From Caprella mutica (Eukaryota > Arthropoda > Malacostraca > Amphipoda > Caprellidae): a stretch of DNA of 64,000 nt. The stretch's first letter is position 1, and each line of letters begins with the position of its first letter. Of the stretch, positions 22,098 to 33,719 are shown piece after piece. The notes beneath the pieces were generated by a model. The model was given only the letters and a program-made list of their open reading frames with translations, was not told the DNA's origin and searched no databases. The position numbers and the translations under genes are program-made. The DNA is taken from contig CANNZV010000926.1 in the NCBI GenBank assembly GCA_947561585.1, positions 62,001 to 126,000 on the forward strand. The letters run 5' to 3'.

Positions 22098-23681
22098 AGT
22101 TCTATATACCAATGAAACATATGTTTTTAAAAATATCAATTTTATAAACAGTTTTTTCGAGTAATTTAATGTTTATTTATTAAGGATGATACACATTATC
22201 TTTATTATGTTTTTTATTATGAAATAAATAACTAGATAGAACTATTTATGATAATTCATATTTCGAACCATCCAACTCACTGAATATTTTCGCTGATAGT
22301 ACTTTATGGTGATAAATAAAAGAGTATAATGTTATTGCTACCAGACACTGGTGAAATACACTTTTTAGGTAACAATCAAAGAAATATCTTACAATTTTAT
22401 TAAGTTCCTAAACTATTATAGTAATAAAACAAATTATTATACATTAATATATACAATCTAATTAATATATTGCGTACACTTTGTAGTTTAATTTGTCGAA
22501 ATATTTGTGCATTAGTTAAAGGTATATAGCTAGCGTCTAACATTTCTATATCCATTTTATAACAATCTACACATATAATAGTTAATATAAAATCTAATTC
22601 CCAATATTTGTTTATGTGTGTTATATTAACTCATTAGTATTCTTCTCACTGATGAGGAAGTGAGTAAATTTAATGCACTTGCCTCTGCATTAACACACCG
22701 TTAGAGTGAACAAACAACACTCTAGGAATTGATATTGTCATGAAACTTGAAATACATCATAAATTCAAGAAAGTTCATAGCTGAAATGTTCAAAAAGGTG
22801 GGAAAAGTAATGCCTAACTTCACAATTCACCAGGCAAATTTAATAAAATAGTTAGCAAATTAAAATCTAAACCTAATAAACTAATTTATCAATTTTACAT
22901 AAAGTTTATTACCCAATTAAGTGGTTCATGTGGTGAAAATAGTTTACTAACTTAAATAATATTAAATTATTAAAAATCACTTTCAAGAACAATGAGTAAA
23001 CTGATAAGTATTATCAGGCAAACGGTAAACTGATAAGTGTTATCAGTCAAACAGTAAACTGATAAGTGTTATCAGTAGATGCGTTTTACTCACCTCTATC
23101 ATTACTACTATTAATATTGTTGTTGTTGTCTTTAATGCCTTCTTGTCCATAAAGACCAAAATCCTCTACACAGTCTGTGACGTCATAACACTATCACCTA
23201 TAGTGCGCCACCCTGTCTACTCTTATCTGTTATCTTTTATCAGTTTGTTTAGTAGCCTTGATAGTACAGTAGAACTCCTCTATAATGAACTCCTGTATAG
23301 TGAACCATCCTGATTAGTAAAATACTGAATAGTATTTTAACACAAGATTTAGTTGCCTCTAAAGTTAGAGACACTGTTATTCCTACCGTTAATCCCTGCT
23401 TTGGGAGCCAAATGCATTATCCATTACAAATCATTATAATTGTTTATTCTGCCTACAATCAACCCAAAACTAAATATGGAAAATAGGTACTTGAGAGGAA
23501 GACAGACAGACAGACAGACAATTAGTAGCGATTGCTGAATTCCACTGTCCATGAGGCTATACCTCTCTATCTCAATATTGAGTTACGTACTAACAGTAGT
23601 GACTAATAAGCCAATAGTTAGACTAAGCTAATACAAAAGAAAGTAATAACTTGCCTCATATTTACTATATCATTCCTATAT
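22098..23681. other. intergenic DNA
   Basis: AT-rich. It contains the short dyad repeat at 22997-23075 and a GACA microsatellite near 23500-23520. I recognised no gene. Confidence 0.5.
22997..23075. repeat. ~31-bp dyad repeat, about 2.6 copies
   Basis: AAACTGATAAGTGTTATCAG recurs at ~31-bp spacing. Each unit contains the palindrome CTGATAA-GT-GTTATCAG with GATA words on both strands. Confidence 0.8.
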
Positions 23682-25120
23682 TTATTTGTATTGAGTGTAA
23701 ATAGATATTGTATGAATATTCTTCACCGTAAGATTTTATCCCTAGTGGAATATTATTTGTATTGAGTGTAAATAGATATTGTATGAATGTTCTTCACCGT
23801 AAGATTTTATCCCTAGTGGAATATTATTTGTATTGACTGTAAATAGATATTGTATGAATGTTCTTCACCGTAAGATTTTATCCCTAGTGGAATATTATTT
23901 GTATTGACTGTAAATAGATATTGTATGAATGTTCTTCACCGTAAGATTTTATCCCTAGTGGAATATTATTTGTATTGACTGTAAATAGATATTGTATGAA
24001 TGTTCTTCACCGTAAGATTTTATCCCTAGTGGAATATTATTTGTATTGACTGTAAATAGATATTGTATGTATGTTCTTCACCGTAAGATTTTATCCCTAG
24101 TGGAATATTATTTGTATTGACTGTAAATAGATATTGTATGAATGTTCTTCACCGTAAGATTTTATCCCTAGTGGAATATTATTTGTATTGACTGTAAATA
24201 GATATTGTATGAATGTTCTTCACCGTAAAAGTTCATCCCTAGTGGAATATTATTTGTCTTGACTGTAAATAGATATTGTAGGAATGTTCTTCACCGTAAG
24301 AGTTCATCCCTAGTGGAATATTATTTGTATTGACTGTAAATAGATATTGTATGAATGTTCTTCACCGTAAGAGTTCATCCTAGTGGAATATTATTTGTAT
24401 TGACTGTAAATAGATATTGTAGGAATGTTCTTCACCGTAAGAGTTCATCCCTAGTGGAATATTATTTGTATTGACTGTAAATAGATATTGTATGAATGTT
24501 CTTCACCGTAAGAGTTCATCCCTAGTGGAATATTATTTGTATTGACTGTAAATAGATATTGTATGAATGTTCTTCACCGTAAGAGTTCATCCCTAGTGGA
24601 ATATTATTTGTATTGACTGTAAATAGATATTGTATGAATGTTCTTCACCGTAAGAGTTCATCCCTAGTGGAATATTATTTGTATTGACTGTGAATAGATA
24701 TTGTATGAATGTTCTTCACCGTAAGAGTTCATCCCTAGTGGAATATTATTTGTATTGACTGTGAATAGATATTGTATGAATGTTCTTCACCGTAAGAGTT
24801 CATCCCTAGTGGAATATTATTTGTATTGACTGTGAATAGATATTGTATGAATGTTCTTCACCGTAAGAGTTCATCCCTAGTGGAATATTATTTGTATTGA
24901 CTGTAAATAGATATTGTATGAATGTTCTTCACCGTAAGAGTTCATCCTAGTGGAATATTATTTTTATTGACTGTAAATAGATATTGTAGGAATGTTCTTC
25001 ACCGTAAGAGTTCATCCCTAGTGGAATATTATTTGTATTGACTGTGAATAGATATTGTATGAATGTTCTTCACCGTAAGAGTTCATCCCTAGTGGAATAT
25101 TATTTGTATTGACTGTATTA
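23682..25120. repeat. 71-bp satellite-like array (about 20 copies)
   Basis: Highly regular 71-bp units containing TTTGTATTGACTGTAAATAG, ATATTGTATGAATGTTCTTC and ACCGTAAGA. The first third carries AAGATTTTATCC, the rest AAGAGTTCATCC, with a GTGAATAG sub-block near 24690-24850. Copies are more than 95% alike by eye, showing recent amplification. In-frame stops rule out coding. Confidence 0.97.
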
Positions 25121-25795
25121 GTAGTATTGGTTTGCCTTCTTAGATTTTGACATAAGCTGAACCTTAGATGACTATGTATATAATATATCACAAGTATTAT
25201 TTACCACTATTATTTAGTATGATAACCTCGATGAGGTTCAAACATCTATAGTTTTATACGGCTCACTGAACTTATGAATAATGTGACTAATGAACAGGTT
25301 TTAAAATAAAAACTGATGTTGAACAATGAATTCAAACAACATCGATAAATCATTCGGAGTATAATATTTTAAATGCCATAGAAGTGCATTTATACAATAT
25401 TTTTAATGTTTCTCACCGTGTTGTCGTAAATGACTGAAAATTTGTTTAAAAAAACTGTTAAAAGCTCATACACTGAACAAATTTTATTCAAATTTCCTGA
25501 TAAATGGTCCAAGATTTTCTTCTACAATATTATGCAACTAATAAATTTATTTCAAGAAGTTTGGAGAGGATTTTCAAATGAAATTTTTTTTAGAAATAAT
25601 TCATTCCCTAAATATCAATACTAATAGTGCATCAATTAACTAAAGTAAAACAATTTTTATCTTACTCTCATTAATTTCATATCGCTCTTTCTTCATTTCG
25701 ATAAAAATGTCCCTTTGTAAGATTAGCCTTAGGGTGGCGTGATGCTGCAGTTAAATTTTACATTATAAATATCCACATGCAGAAAGAGGATTTAA
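25121..25795. other. spacer between two tandem arrays
   Basis: AT-rich. A 64-codon open frame at 25430-25624 has low-complexity composition and no recognisable similarity. Confidence 0.4.
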
Positions 25796-26824
25796 TTTTT
25801 AGGACAAGTTGGAAATCCATCATTTTTAGGCCAACATGAAAATCCATCATTTTTAGGACATCTTGAAAATCCATCATTTTGAGGAGGACATGAAAATCCA
25901 TCATTTTTAGGACATCTTGAAAATCCATCATTTTTAGGACAACTTCAAAATCCATCATTTTTAGGACAACTTGAAAATCCATTACTTTTAGGACAACTTG
26001 AAAATCCATCATTTTTAGGACAACTTGGAAATCCATCATTTTTAGGACATCTTGAAAATCCATTTTTTTTAGGACAACTTGAAAATCCATCATTTTTAGG
26101 ACAACTTGAAAATCCATTATTTTTAGGACAACTTGAAAATCCATCATTTTTAGGACAACTTGAAAATCCATCATTTTTAGGACAACTTGAAAATCCATTA
26201 TTTTTAGGACATCTTGAAAATCCATCATTTTTAGGACAACTTGAAAATCCATCATTTTTAGGACAACTTGAAAATCCATTACTTTTAGGACAACTTGAAA
26301 ATCCATCATTTTTAGGACAACTTGAAAATCCATTACTTTTAGGACAACTTGAAAATCCATCATTTTTAGGACAACTTGGAAATCCATCATTTTTAGGACA
26401 TCTTGAAAATCCATTTTTTTTAGGACAACTTGAAAATCCATCATTTTTAGGACAACTTGAAAATCCATTATTTTTAGGACAACTTGAAAATCCATCATTT
26501 TTAGGACAACTTGAAAATCCATCATTTTTAGGACAACTTGAAAATCCATTATTTTTAGGACATCTTGAAAATCCATCATTTTTAGGACAACTTGAAAATC
26601 CATCATTTTTAGGACAACTTGAAAATCCATTATTTTTAGGACAACTTGAAAATCCATCATTTTTAGGACAACTTGGAAATCCATCATTTTAGGACAACTT
26701 GGAATTCCATCATTTTTAGGACATCCTGAAAATCCATCATTTTTAGGACAACTTAAAAATCCATCATTTTTAGGACAACTTGGAAATCCATCATTTTTAT
26801 GACAACTTTTATATCCATCATCAA
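25796..26824. repeat. 27-bp array with 351-bp higher-order duplication
   Basis: About 38 copies of a 27-bp unit containing CATTTTTAGGACAACTTGAA followed by AATCCAT. Variant units (CATCTT, CCATTACTTTT, CCATTTTTTTT) recur in the same order 351 bp (13 units) apart, for example at 26051 and 26402, marking a block duplication. The codon-multiple period leaves a 377-codon frame open on the minus strand (25758-26891) that reads MMDFQVVLK repeatedly. I consider it non-genic: it has no recognisable domain, and a single frameshift changes the repeat peptide. Confidence 0.95.
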
Positions 26825-26891
26825 AAACAATGATTAAAATATGCACATCAGGTATTGGAGTTGGATAATACATCATTATTAGAAATGTCAT

Positions 26892-28481
26892 GCGATAGAT
26901 TATAAAGGTGTTTTAAATTTATAATAAATTACGATTGTATTTTCATAAAATTAATCATTACCGTAGATAGAAGATCTTTTTATAATCGATTATAGTCACC
27001 ACTAAAAACTGACTCTCGGTGATTTCTATTAATCAAAAGATTATTCTTTGACTCACCGCAGTTATGAATGCATCTATCTATCACTTTATTAATTAATCTC
27101 TACCCAAGCCTTTTGGTATCTTTGTTCCACTATAACCATTAATTTCACTGTAGAGAGGCGTCATTTCTAACTCATTTTTTACCATTTGTTACTGTTAGAA
27201 GGGTTTGACGTCTCTATGTTATATACACTAGCATGTGCGTGCTGTCAAAAATGACGGATTTTTACTAGATCAATTATATGGACACAGTTCAATTTGTGTA
27301 AAACCTATCATCCCTGGATTCGCTTTTATTCCAATATTTTCAACAGATTAAAATATAATGTAATTTAGTTACTGAAACCATTACCTGATATCAGAATAAT
27401 TTCCAATCGATTTTATCAGCTGCTTGCCAAGCGTATTATTGGGTTAGTGTGACAGACAGACAGACACAAACCTTATCATGGTATTTGTTATGGAATTATA
27501 TAATGAAGATGAAAAATAATTTCTAAGCCGTCGTATGAATTTTTTAAAGATTCGACCAGTGTTTCTTTATTTTAGTAGTAAATACTTCAGGTTTTTTTGA
27601 CATAAAGTTACAAATAATTTGACAAACGGTAAAATAAATATAACAAATTTAAATAATTATTAGATAGTCATTACTATTCTTTTCTATTATTAATTAATTG
27701 TAAAAATTAATGGTAAAAATCTGATACTGAAAATTTTATTGACTATTTTATAACAATAAATATTAGATTTTTTTATTTAGGCACAAAGTTCCAATTAATT
27801 GAGTAGATAAAAACGTGTTTGTTTTTTATCTTCCAAACCACATGGTAAATGTTCTTTTGTGACCAGTCATTAGTTATATTTCTGATGACTCATTGAGTCA
27901 CAAAAAAAACACATAAAAAAAACAATAAATAACAATAACAATCAATAACAATAAGGAGGGCAGCATCCAACCCTTACTATCATTATATTCTATTTTTTCT
28001 TTACTAAATACCAAAGTCATTACATTAGTCATTCATTGGAATTGTTTATTGGAAATAGTTAAATAAGCTACTTAATTAAATAAAATGTTTGAATATTTAT
28101 TTATCACTGATAATGACTGTGTGTCTTATGAGATACTATAATTATACCATTCCATTCATTTATAACTATATTTAATAATGATTATATAAACTTTATTTAT
28201 TTATAATATTATTAAAAAATATTATTAATAGTTTTTATTTATATTTAATTTCATTGAAATTCATATAAATTAGTTTTCATTCATATTTTATATTTTCCTA
28301 ATTTATTTATTATATTATTTATTCTAGATTGTCAATAGATTTTCTGTTATTTCTATAAATAAAAAGTCTTGTTAACATATATATATTGTATATAAATACT
28401 TATTTCTTCACTATTTGTTCTATTATATAAAAAAATTGATACTTTAAATAGAAATTTTTTAATTTAATATAAATTCAGGGG
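26892..28481. other. intergenic DNA
   Basis: AT-rich 1.6 kb. A GACA microsatellite lies near 27454-27470. Two words, AGAGAGGCGTCATT and GACGTCTC, form a weak inverted pair around 27152-27215. No gene seen. Confidence 0.45.
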
Positions 28482-28634
28482 TTAGGTAAGTTCCCAGTTA
28501 TCGAACAGTTTAACAAGTTCGATCAGAAAAATATATAATTCAACCTTTAAAATAATGAGCTAATACGATAAATTATTTCTTTCTCTAACATGATCGATAT
28601 GGGGAACCGACCGATAACTTGTCATTCTATCCTA
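28482..28634 (+). mobile_element. MITE family B, centre-less copy
   Basis: TAGGTAAGTTCCCAGTTATC with GAACAGTT at the left, and ATGATCGATATGGGGAACCG with CGATAACTTG and ATCCTA at the right. The GGTATC palindrome seen in other copies is missing, so the centre is a dispensable or variable module. Confidence 0.75.
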
Positions 28635-29556
28635 TTGTTCCCCCTTTTCACCTAATACCTTCAAACTCTTTGATAATTATCGCCAATGATTAGTGATTAG
28701 TACAACCTTATTAGGGTGATTAGGAGCTGATTATTAATTCGGGTGATTAGGAGCTAATTAGAATTTCAGAAACGAGTGAAAATAACGGGAAGTTTTTAAT
28801 TAATTTATATCCTAAAATATGGATAATGATTTCATTGTTTGAAAAATATATTATTTATAATTAATTAAGTTATATATTTTAATGTATTAATGGTAACTAA
28901 TATTAATATTATTAGTGATTATATTGTATGAATAATAAATCAGTTATATATATAGTAAGTATTTCTGTGATTCTATTGTTTGAATAATTAATAATAAATA
29001 AAAAATAAAAAAAATTATCGTCAGGGTATCATATAAATTCGTATTAGAATAACATGTACATTTGTACAATTCCACATACAAGTTTTACAATAGGAATAAT
29101 ATTTAAAAGATTGAAAACTAAATATCTACTCTCCCAAAATAATGTTGATAATCTAATATATACGAATACATACTCAAAATATGCCCTGAATATATAAATC
29201 GTGAACACGATAAGTAAAATTCGCTGAAAAAAAAACACTCAAAACCATGCTACCAACATAAACCATATGGTGCTACATTGATTTAACAAAGTATAGTGAA
29301 ATAAAACTATACTTTCCCATGTTATTTGGTATCTTATATAATCAAAGTTATCACAATACTCTTCTTCATGCCAATGAAATGCCTGTCCATCTTCTGCCAA
29401 TGGGAAGTGTGAGACTAATTAGTTATATGCATGACTTTGCCATACTGATGATATAATATCTATCTAAATATATAATGTCAGAGTAAAATATGAAATATAA
29501 TATGGAATATGATATCAATATATGAATGAAAAGATTCATACTTAACTGGAAATCTT
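28635..29556. other. intergenic DNA
   Basis: AT-rich. The word GGGTGATTAGGAGCT is duplicated at 28713 and 28740. Nothing else stands out. Confidence 0.45.
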
Positions 29557-29679
29557 TATATTATCAGAGGTTATTTAAACTCAGCGTTGAAGGTTTTTTC
29601 CGGTTTCATTCTTTCTATTCGAAAAATTGAAACCTGGAAAAACCATCAACGCTGAGTTTAAATAATCTCTGATAATATC
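29557..29679. mobile_element. MITE family C copy, near-perfect hairpin
   Basis: Arms of ~50 bp, TATTATCAGAGGTTATTTAA plus ACTCAGCGTTGAAGG on the left and the inverse CAACGCTGAGTTTAAATAAT plus CTCTGATAATA on the right, separated by a short loop around TTCTTTCTATTCG. Its RNA would fold into a stable long hairpin. Homologous to 9736-9912. Confidence 0.85.
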
Positions 29680-30369
29680 AATATATAGTATCAGGGAAAA
29701 ATAACTAGAGATAATAAGTAAAAGACACCCTCTAAAAAAAAGACGATAATTTAACTCTTATCCAATGATTTCAATTGAAAATTTGAATAGTATGTCTAGA
29801 TGATTTCAGTAACTAAAACCATATTCAATTTCATGAAAAAATATCAGTAAAATTGAGAATACATGGAAAATCGATTTCCGGGAGTGCAGATTTATAAATA
29901 TGAAACAAACTTGAAAAATATATTTGAATAAAAGGTTATACAAATCTTAGTAATGACATTTAATCGATTGAGGCACTTCAACATAGGTATCTGTTTTACA
30001 CTAAATCATTTAGGTATTTAAGGGTGTAAGTCTGATGAGTCGATGACTCACTTAAGGCCAGTCCAAAACTTGAACTTCTGTGTTTCTAAACCAGTTTTAA
30101 GTTTGAGTAAAGATGTTTATTTTTCATTAAGCTGCTGAAAATTGCATTTTTATTATTAGGATTATTCAAAATAGAAATGATTTTCTGTCTCCACACCGAC
30201 ATACCGATCAGAGTTTTATTTCACTTCCATCACTATTGAATCTACTTTTCCAGCAGTATAAACCGTTTTCCAGATCATTACAGATCCTCCTTTGAAATGT
30301 CTCCTAATTTTTTTTTCTAGAATCATGCCATAGTAGCACTGGGATCCATCAGACCCATCAAAAACTTCT
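29680..30369. other. intergenic DNA or transposon flank
   Basis: No gene recognised. The last part may be degraded 5' sequence of the mariner copy that follows, but I cannot identify an inverted-repeat terminus. Confidence 0.4.
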
Positions 30370-30915
30370 CAATTTTCTTAAGAGCGAAGGAGGACATGTT
30401 CGATAAAAAAAGTTCATTGTTAACGAGGTTCTGGCAAATCGCCAGAACACGTGAATTAATTTATGTTTCATTTTAGAAGGTCCTCGATCCCGTGATGCAG
30501 ACTGCAGGGTTAGTAACCAATTTCTGTGATGATTTTTGCACTCGTGGCAAGTGATAGCAATGTGATGCCTCCAATGTGATGCACACAGCGAAATATAGAA
30601 GATTCTGAATGATGTTTTGTTACGATACTAACAAAGGCGTGCTGTTTCAAGACTCTGCGCCAGGGTTTGGAGTAAAACAATTCCATTCTTTCCTGAAGGA
30701 GAATTATCTCTTGTTTTTCCCCCCAAGGACATTTTGTCTAGTAGCTCTCCAGATCTGAATGTTTGTGACTATTGACTATTTAACGTGATTGAAGGACAGT
30801 CTAACATTAATCCACACCCTATTGTAAACTCTCTGAAGACAGCCATTCGAACAGCACTTCATAATCTCGAATCTCGATGCTGATGAAACGCAGTCTTGAA
30901 AGAGATTAAGATTAT
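30370..30915 (+). pseudogene. mariner-like transposase remnant
   Basis: Conceptual translation gives FQDSAPGF, LKENY..FFPP and SSSPDLNVCDY, then NPHPIVNSLKTAIRTALHNL. These are the catalytic-domain landmarks of IS630/Tc1/mariner transposases (the QDxAPxH region, then the SPDLNPxDY box holding the last catalytic acid). His of the first box is replaced and the reading frame shifts in a poly-C run near 30720. A TGA follows directly after CDY. The upstream half is too decayed to place. Dead copy. Confidence 0.75.
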
Positions 30916-31155
30916 CAAATTGAATAATTGATTTAATTGTAAAGAATAGTGTAATATAGAACAGATTGTAAAAAATAGGTACTGAAGAAATACATCATGA
31001 ATTGATCTTTTTACATATTTTATTTTTTGAATTGGGAAATTTTAAAATATATAAAAAGGTTGGAATTTACATGCAGCACTTGCGTAGAAAAAAATTCTGT
31101 TACATATAATGCGATATTCACGCAAGTTGATCCTTAATTTTCCAGTTTTATATCA

Positions 31156-31172
31156 GCTCTCATAGTGTAGTG
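31156..31172 (+). pseudogene. tRNA-Val (TAC), 5' part before the insertion
   Basis: GCTCTCATAGTGTAGTG is the acceptor 5' strand and the first part of the D arm of a tRNA-Val gene. The gene continues at 32698 after a 1525-bp insertion. The seven acceptor bases pair with TGGGAGC at 32748-32754 (one T-G wobble), which proves that the two parts belong together. The A box is split, so transcription of a normal tRNA is not expected. Confidence 0.85.
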
Positions 31173-32697
31173 CACACAGAGAACGGTTTTGTTGATACAA
31201 CAAAAAAAAGTAGGTTTTTGGTTGTATCAACAAAATAAGTTAGTCAGCTATGAGCCATCAAAATAATTTTGTTACAGTAAATATATATTTTTGTTAAGGT
31301 TTTTTTGTTATAGTTACACTAGAATTTTTAAGGTAACAGTAACTAGAGCTTATTAGTTATAGTAACATTACAATACTGTTACTTCAAAAAATGTATTTTG
31401 TCATGTCAACAAAAAGTATATTTAAAGCAACACAAATAATTTTTTGTAGCAACAAAACCAACTTGTTATTTTAACCGATAAAATAGATTATGCTGTTTTA
31501 TTTAGTATATCTTATATTATTGCATATGGTGTATATGTAAATTTGGCTGCATATCAATTAGATTAATGTCACATGTTGTTATACACAAATTAAATGGGAA
31601 TAAATGAACATATAAATGAAGTGGTACATTCAGGACTCGAACCGACGATCTCCAATCTCAAGTCTGCGGCGCTAACCTCTCAGCCATCCTGGACATTGTA
31701 GAAGTAGGATTGGAATGAACTATAACCAATATGAAAACATGCAAGCCATTTAAAGAAATTATAGATAAATATTATTTAATATTCTATTGATACCGTATCT
31801 TTTCTTTTTTATAATGACAAGCAATAGAAAATTTTAATTGAATATTTTTAAAATAGCTATCTATTAATATTTATCAATTCCCACCTACCTACGGTAACCT
31901 ACCTAGTTTCTTACTAGGTTTTATTAATCAATACCTACATAGATACCTACATAATGTGTATCATTACTTACGTAGTTATGATACGTAAAAAAGGCTTGAG
32001 AATGAACTTGCTGTAATATGTATCAATATTTTTACCATTAAGATTTGCCCCAAGACTCAATGCATAAATATTTCCCGCGTAAAACAGACGAGGGACATCA
32101 CGCGTGGGACATACGTGGGAATATCGATGCAAAATAGCACTCAAGAAACACGTATAAATTTATATATATATTGATTCTGTACGAACAATGAATACATATT
32201 GTGGTAACTAAAAATTTATATGGAGCCTAATAACAAAAAGAAATGGCAGATAATTATTACTAATGACAATATAATATTGTTAATAGTAAAAAATATATCA
32301 ACAAAAATATAATATTATTGTAGCAAAATTATTATTTATAAAGACAAAGGTATTTTGTTAAACAACAATGTTATATTTTAACTAAATTTTTCAAGTTACT
32401 ACTACAAAAACATTTTGTTATAAATAAAAAAAACATTTAACAATATTATATTGTTATCATAGCAATATTTAAGTTAATATGAACAAAACTTTTTCAGTAA
32501 CCTTAACAATATTACATTACAAAAATTGTACTGATAACTTAAAGAAATATTTTGTTGTAGTGAAGAAATCTTTGAACAATATTTTATTGCTGATTTAACT
32601 GAATTGATGGTTAATATAACAAAATTTTCCCATTACCATAACCAAATGTTATCGACAAAATACGTTTTGTAAATTTAACAAAACCGTTCTCTGTGTG
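31173..32697. mobile_element. 1525-bp TIR element inserted in a tRNA-Val gene
   Basis: Perfect terminal repeats CACACAGAGAACGGTTTTGT at both ends (19-20 bp). The flanks give TG or GTG as a possible 2-3-bp target duplication. The CAC start and short duplication fit the CMC (CACTA/Mirage/Chapaev) group, but this is only an inference. Subterminal regions consist of degenerate TTTTGTTA / TAACAAAA words in both orientations. The middle holds a tRNA-like B-box unit (31631-31694) and GC-richer sequence at 32070-32130. No transposase, so it is non-autonomous. Confidence 0.85.
31631..31694 (-). ncRNA. tRNA-like Pol III promoter unit (SINE head or tRNA relic)
   Basis: The minus strand reads GTCCAGGATGGCTGAGAGGT, then TAGCGCC, with a perfect B box GGTTCGAGTCC 31 bases after an A-box-like TGGCTGAGAGG. 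The anticodon and T stems do not pair properly, so it is not a working tRNA. It is best seen as the head of a tRNA-derived SINE or a tRNA relic carried inside the TIR element. Confidence 0.55.
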
Positions 32698-32755
32698 TGG
32701 TTATCACGTCTGCTTTACACGCAGAAGGTCCCAGGTTCGAGCCCTGGTGGGAGCA
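32698..32755 (+). pseudogene. tRNA-Val (TAC), 3' part after the insertion
   Basis: TGGTTATCACGTCTGCTTTA continues through anticodon loop TTTACAC (anticodon TAC), perfect anticodon stem TCTGC/GCAGA, perfect T arm CCAGG/CCTGG with loop TTCGAGC, acceptor TGGGAGC and discriminator A. Everything except the D-loop junction is intact, so the interruption is probably young. A T4 run follows at ~32770. Confidence 0.88.
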
Positions 32756-33250
32756 AAGAACGGATCACATTTTGTGGTTAGCTTTTCACCGTGAAGTTAT
32801 CTGAAATTGGATGCACTGTTGTAGGTATTCGACCATCTGATGCCGGCATAGTACTGTATGTTATATTTGAATACATTTTTCTATTAGCTTGTGATCTACA
32901 TACAAATACACAAGAAATTATCACCTTTACAAATATTTATCATCTTTAGTTACAATTAATAACAATTACAACCTATAAGATCAACGAACAATTAATATGT
33001 TTAATAACAAATAATTAATTTATAATAATTACAAATTGATAATTCATTTTAACTTAATTAAATTAATCTTTACTTGACGAGCTTTTAAATTTACGACACA
33101 AAACCTTTTATAATAATAAGCTAGAAAATAATTTAATTACCAAAAAAAAAGGCAAAGTTCTTTTTTGAAAATATCGAATTACAAAGAAACTCCTGGATGT
33201 TGTTGTAGAGATTCACCTAATTAACATTAAAGAGGAAAAGAAAGTGTGGA
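32756..33250. other. intergenic DNA
   Basis: AT-rich with no recognised feature. Confidence 0.45.
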
Positions 33251-33719
33251 GCATAGGTATGAACACACACCTCATAGGTATGAACACACACCTCATAGGT
33301 ATGAACACACACCTCATAGGTATGAACACACACCTCATAGGTATGAACACACACCTCATAGGTATGAACACACACCACATAGGTATGAACACACACCACA
33401 TAGGTATGAACACACACCACATAGGTATGAACACACACCACATAGGTATGAACACACACCACATAGGTATGAACACACACACCATAGGTATGAACACACA
33501 CACCATAGGTATGAACACACACCATAGGTATGAACACACACCACATAGGTATGATAACACACCCCATAGGTATGAACACACACCACATAGGTATGAACAC
33601 ACACACCATAGGTATGAACACACACCATAGGTATGAACACACACCACATAGGTATGAACACACACCACATAGGTATGAACACACACCACATAGGTATGAA
33701 ACCACACCCAATAGGTATA
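33251..33719. repeat. 21-bp minisatellite
   Basis: About 22 copies of ATAGGTATGAACACACACCT (21 bp with one more base). The third and fourth last bases vary (CTC, CAC, ACC), and a few copies are 19 bp. Codon-multiple length opens repetitive frames on both strands, none of them gene-like. Confidence 0.97.
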
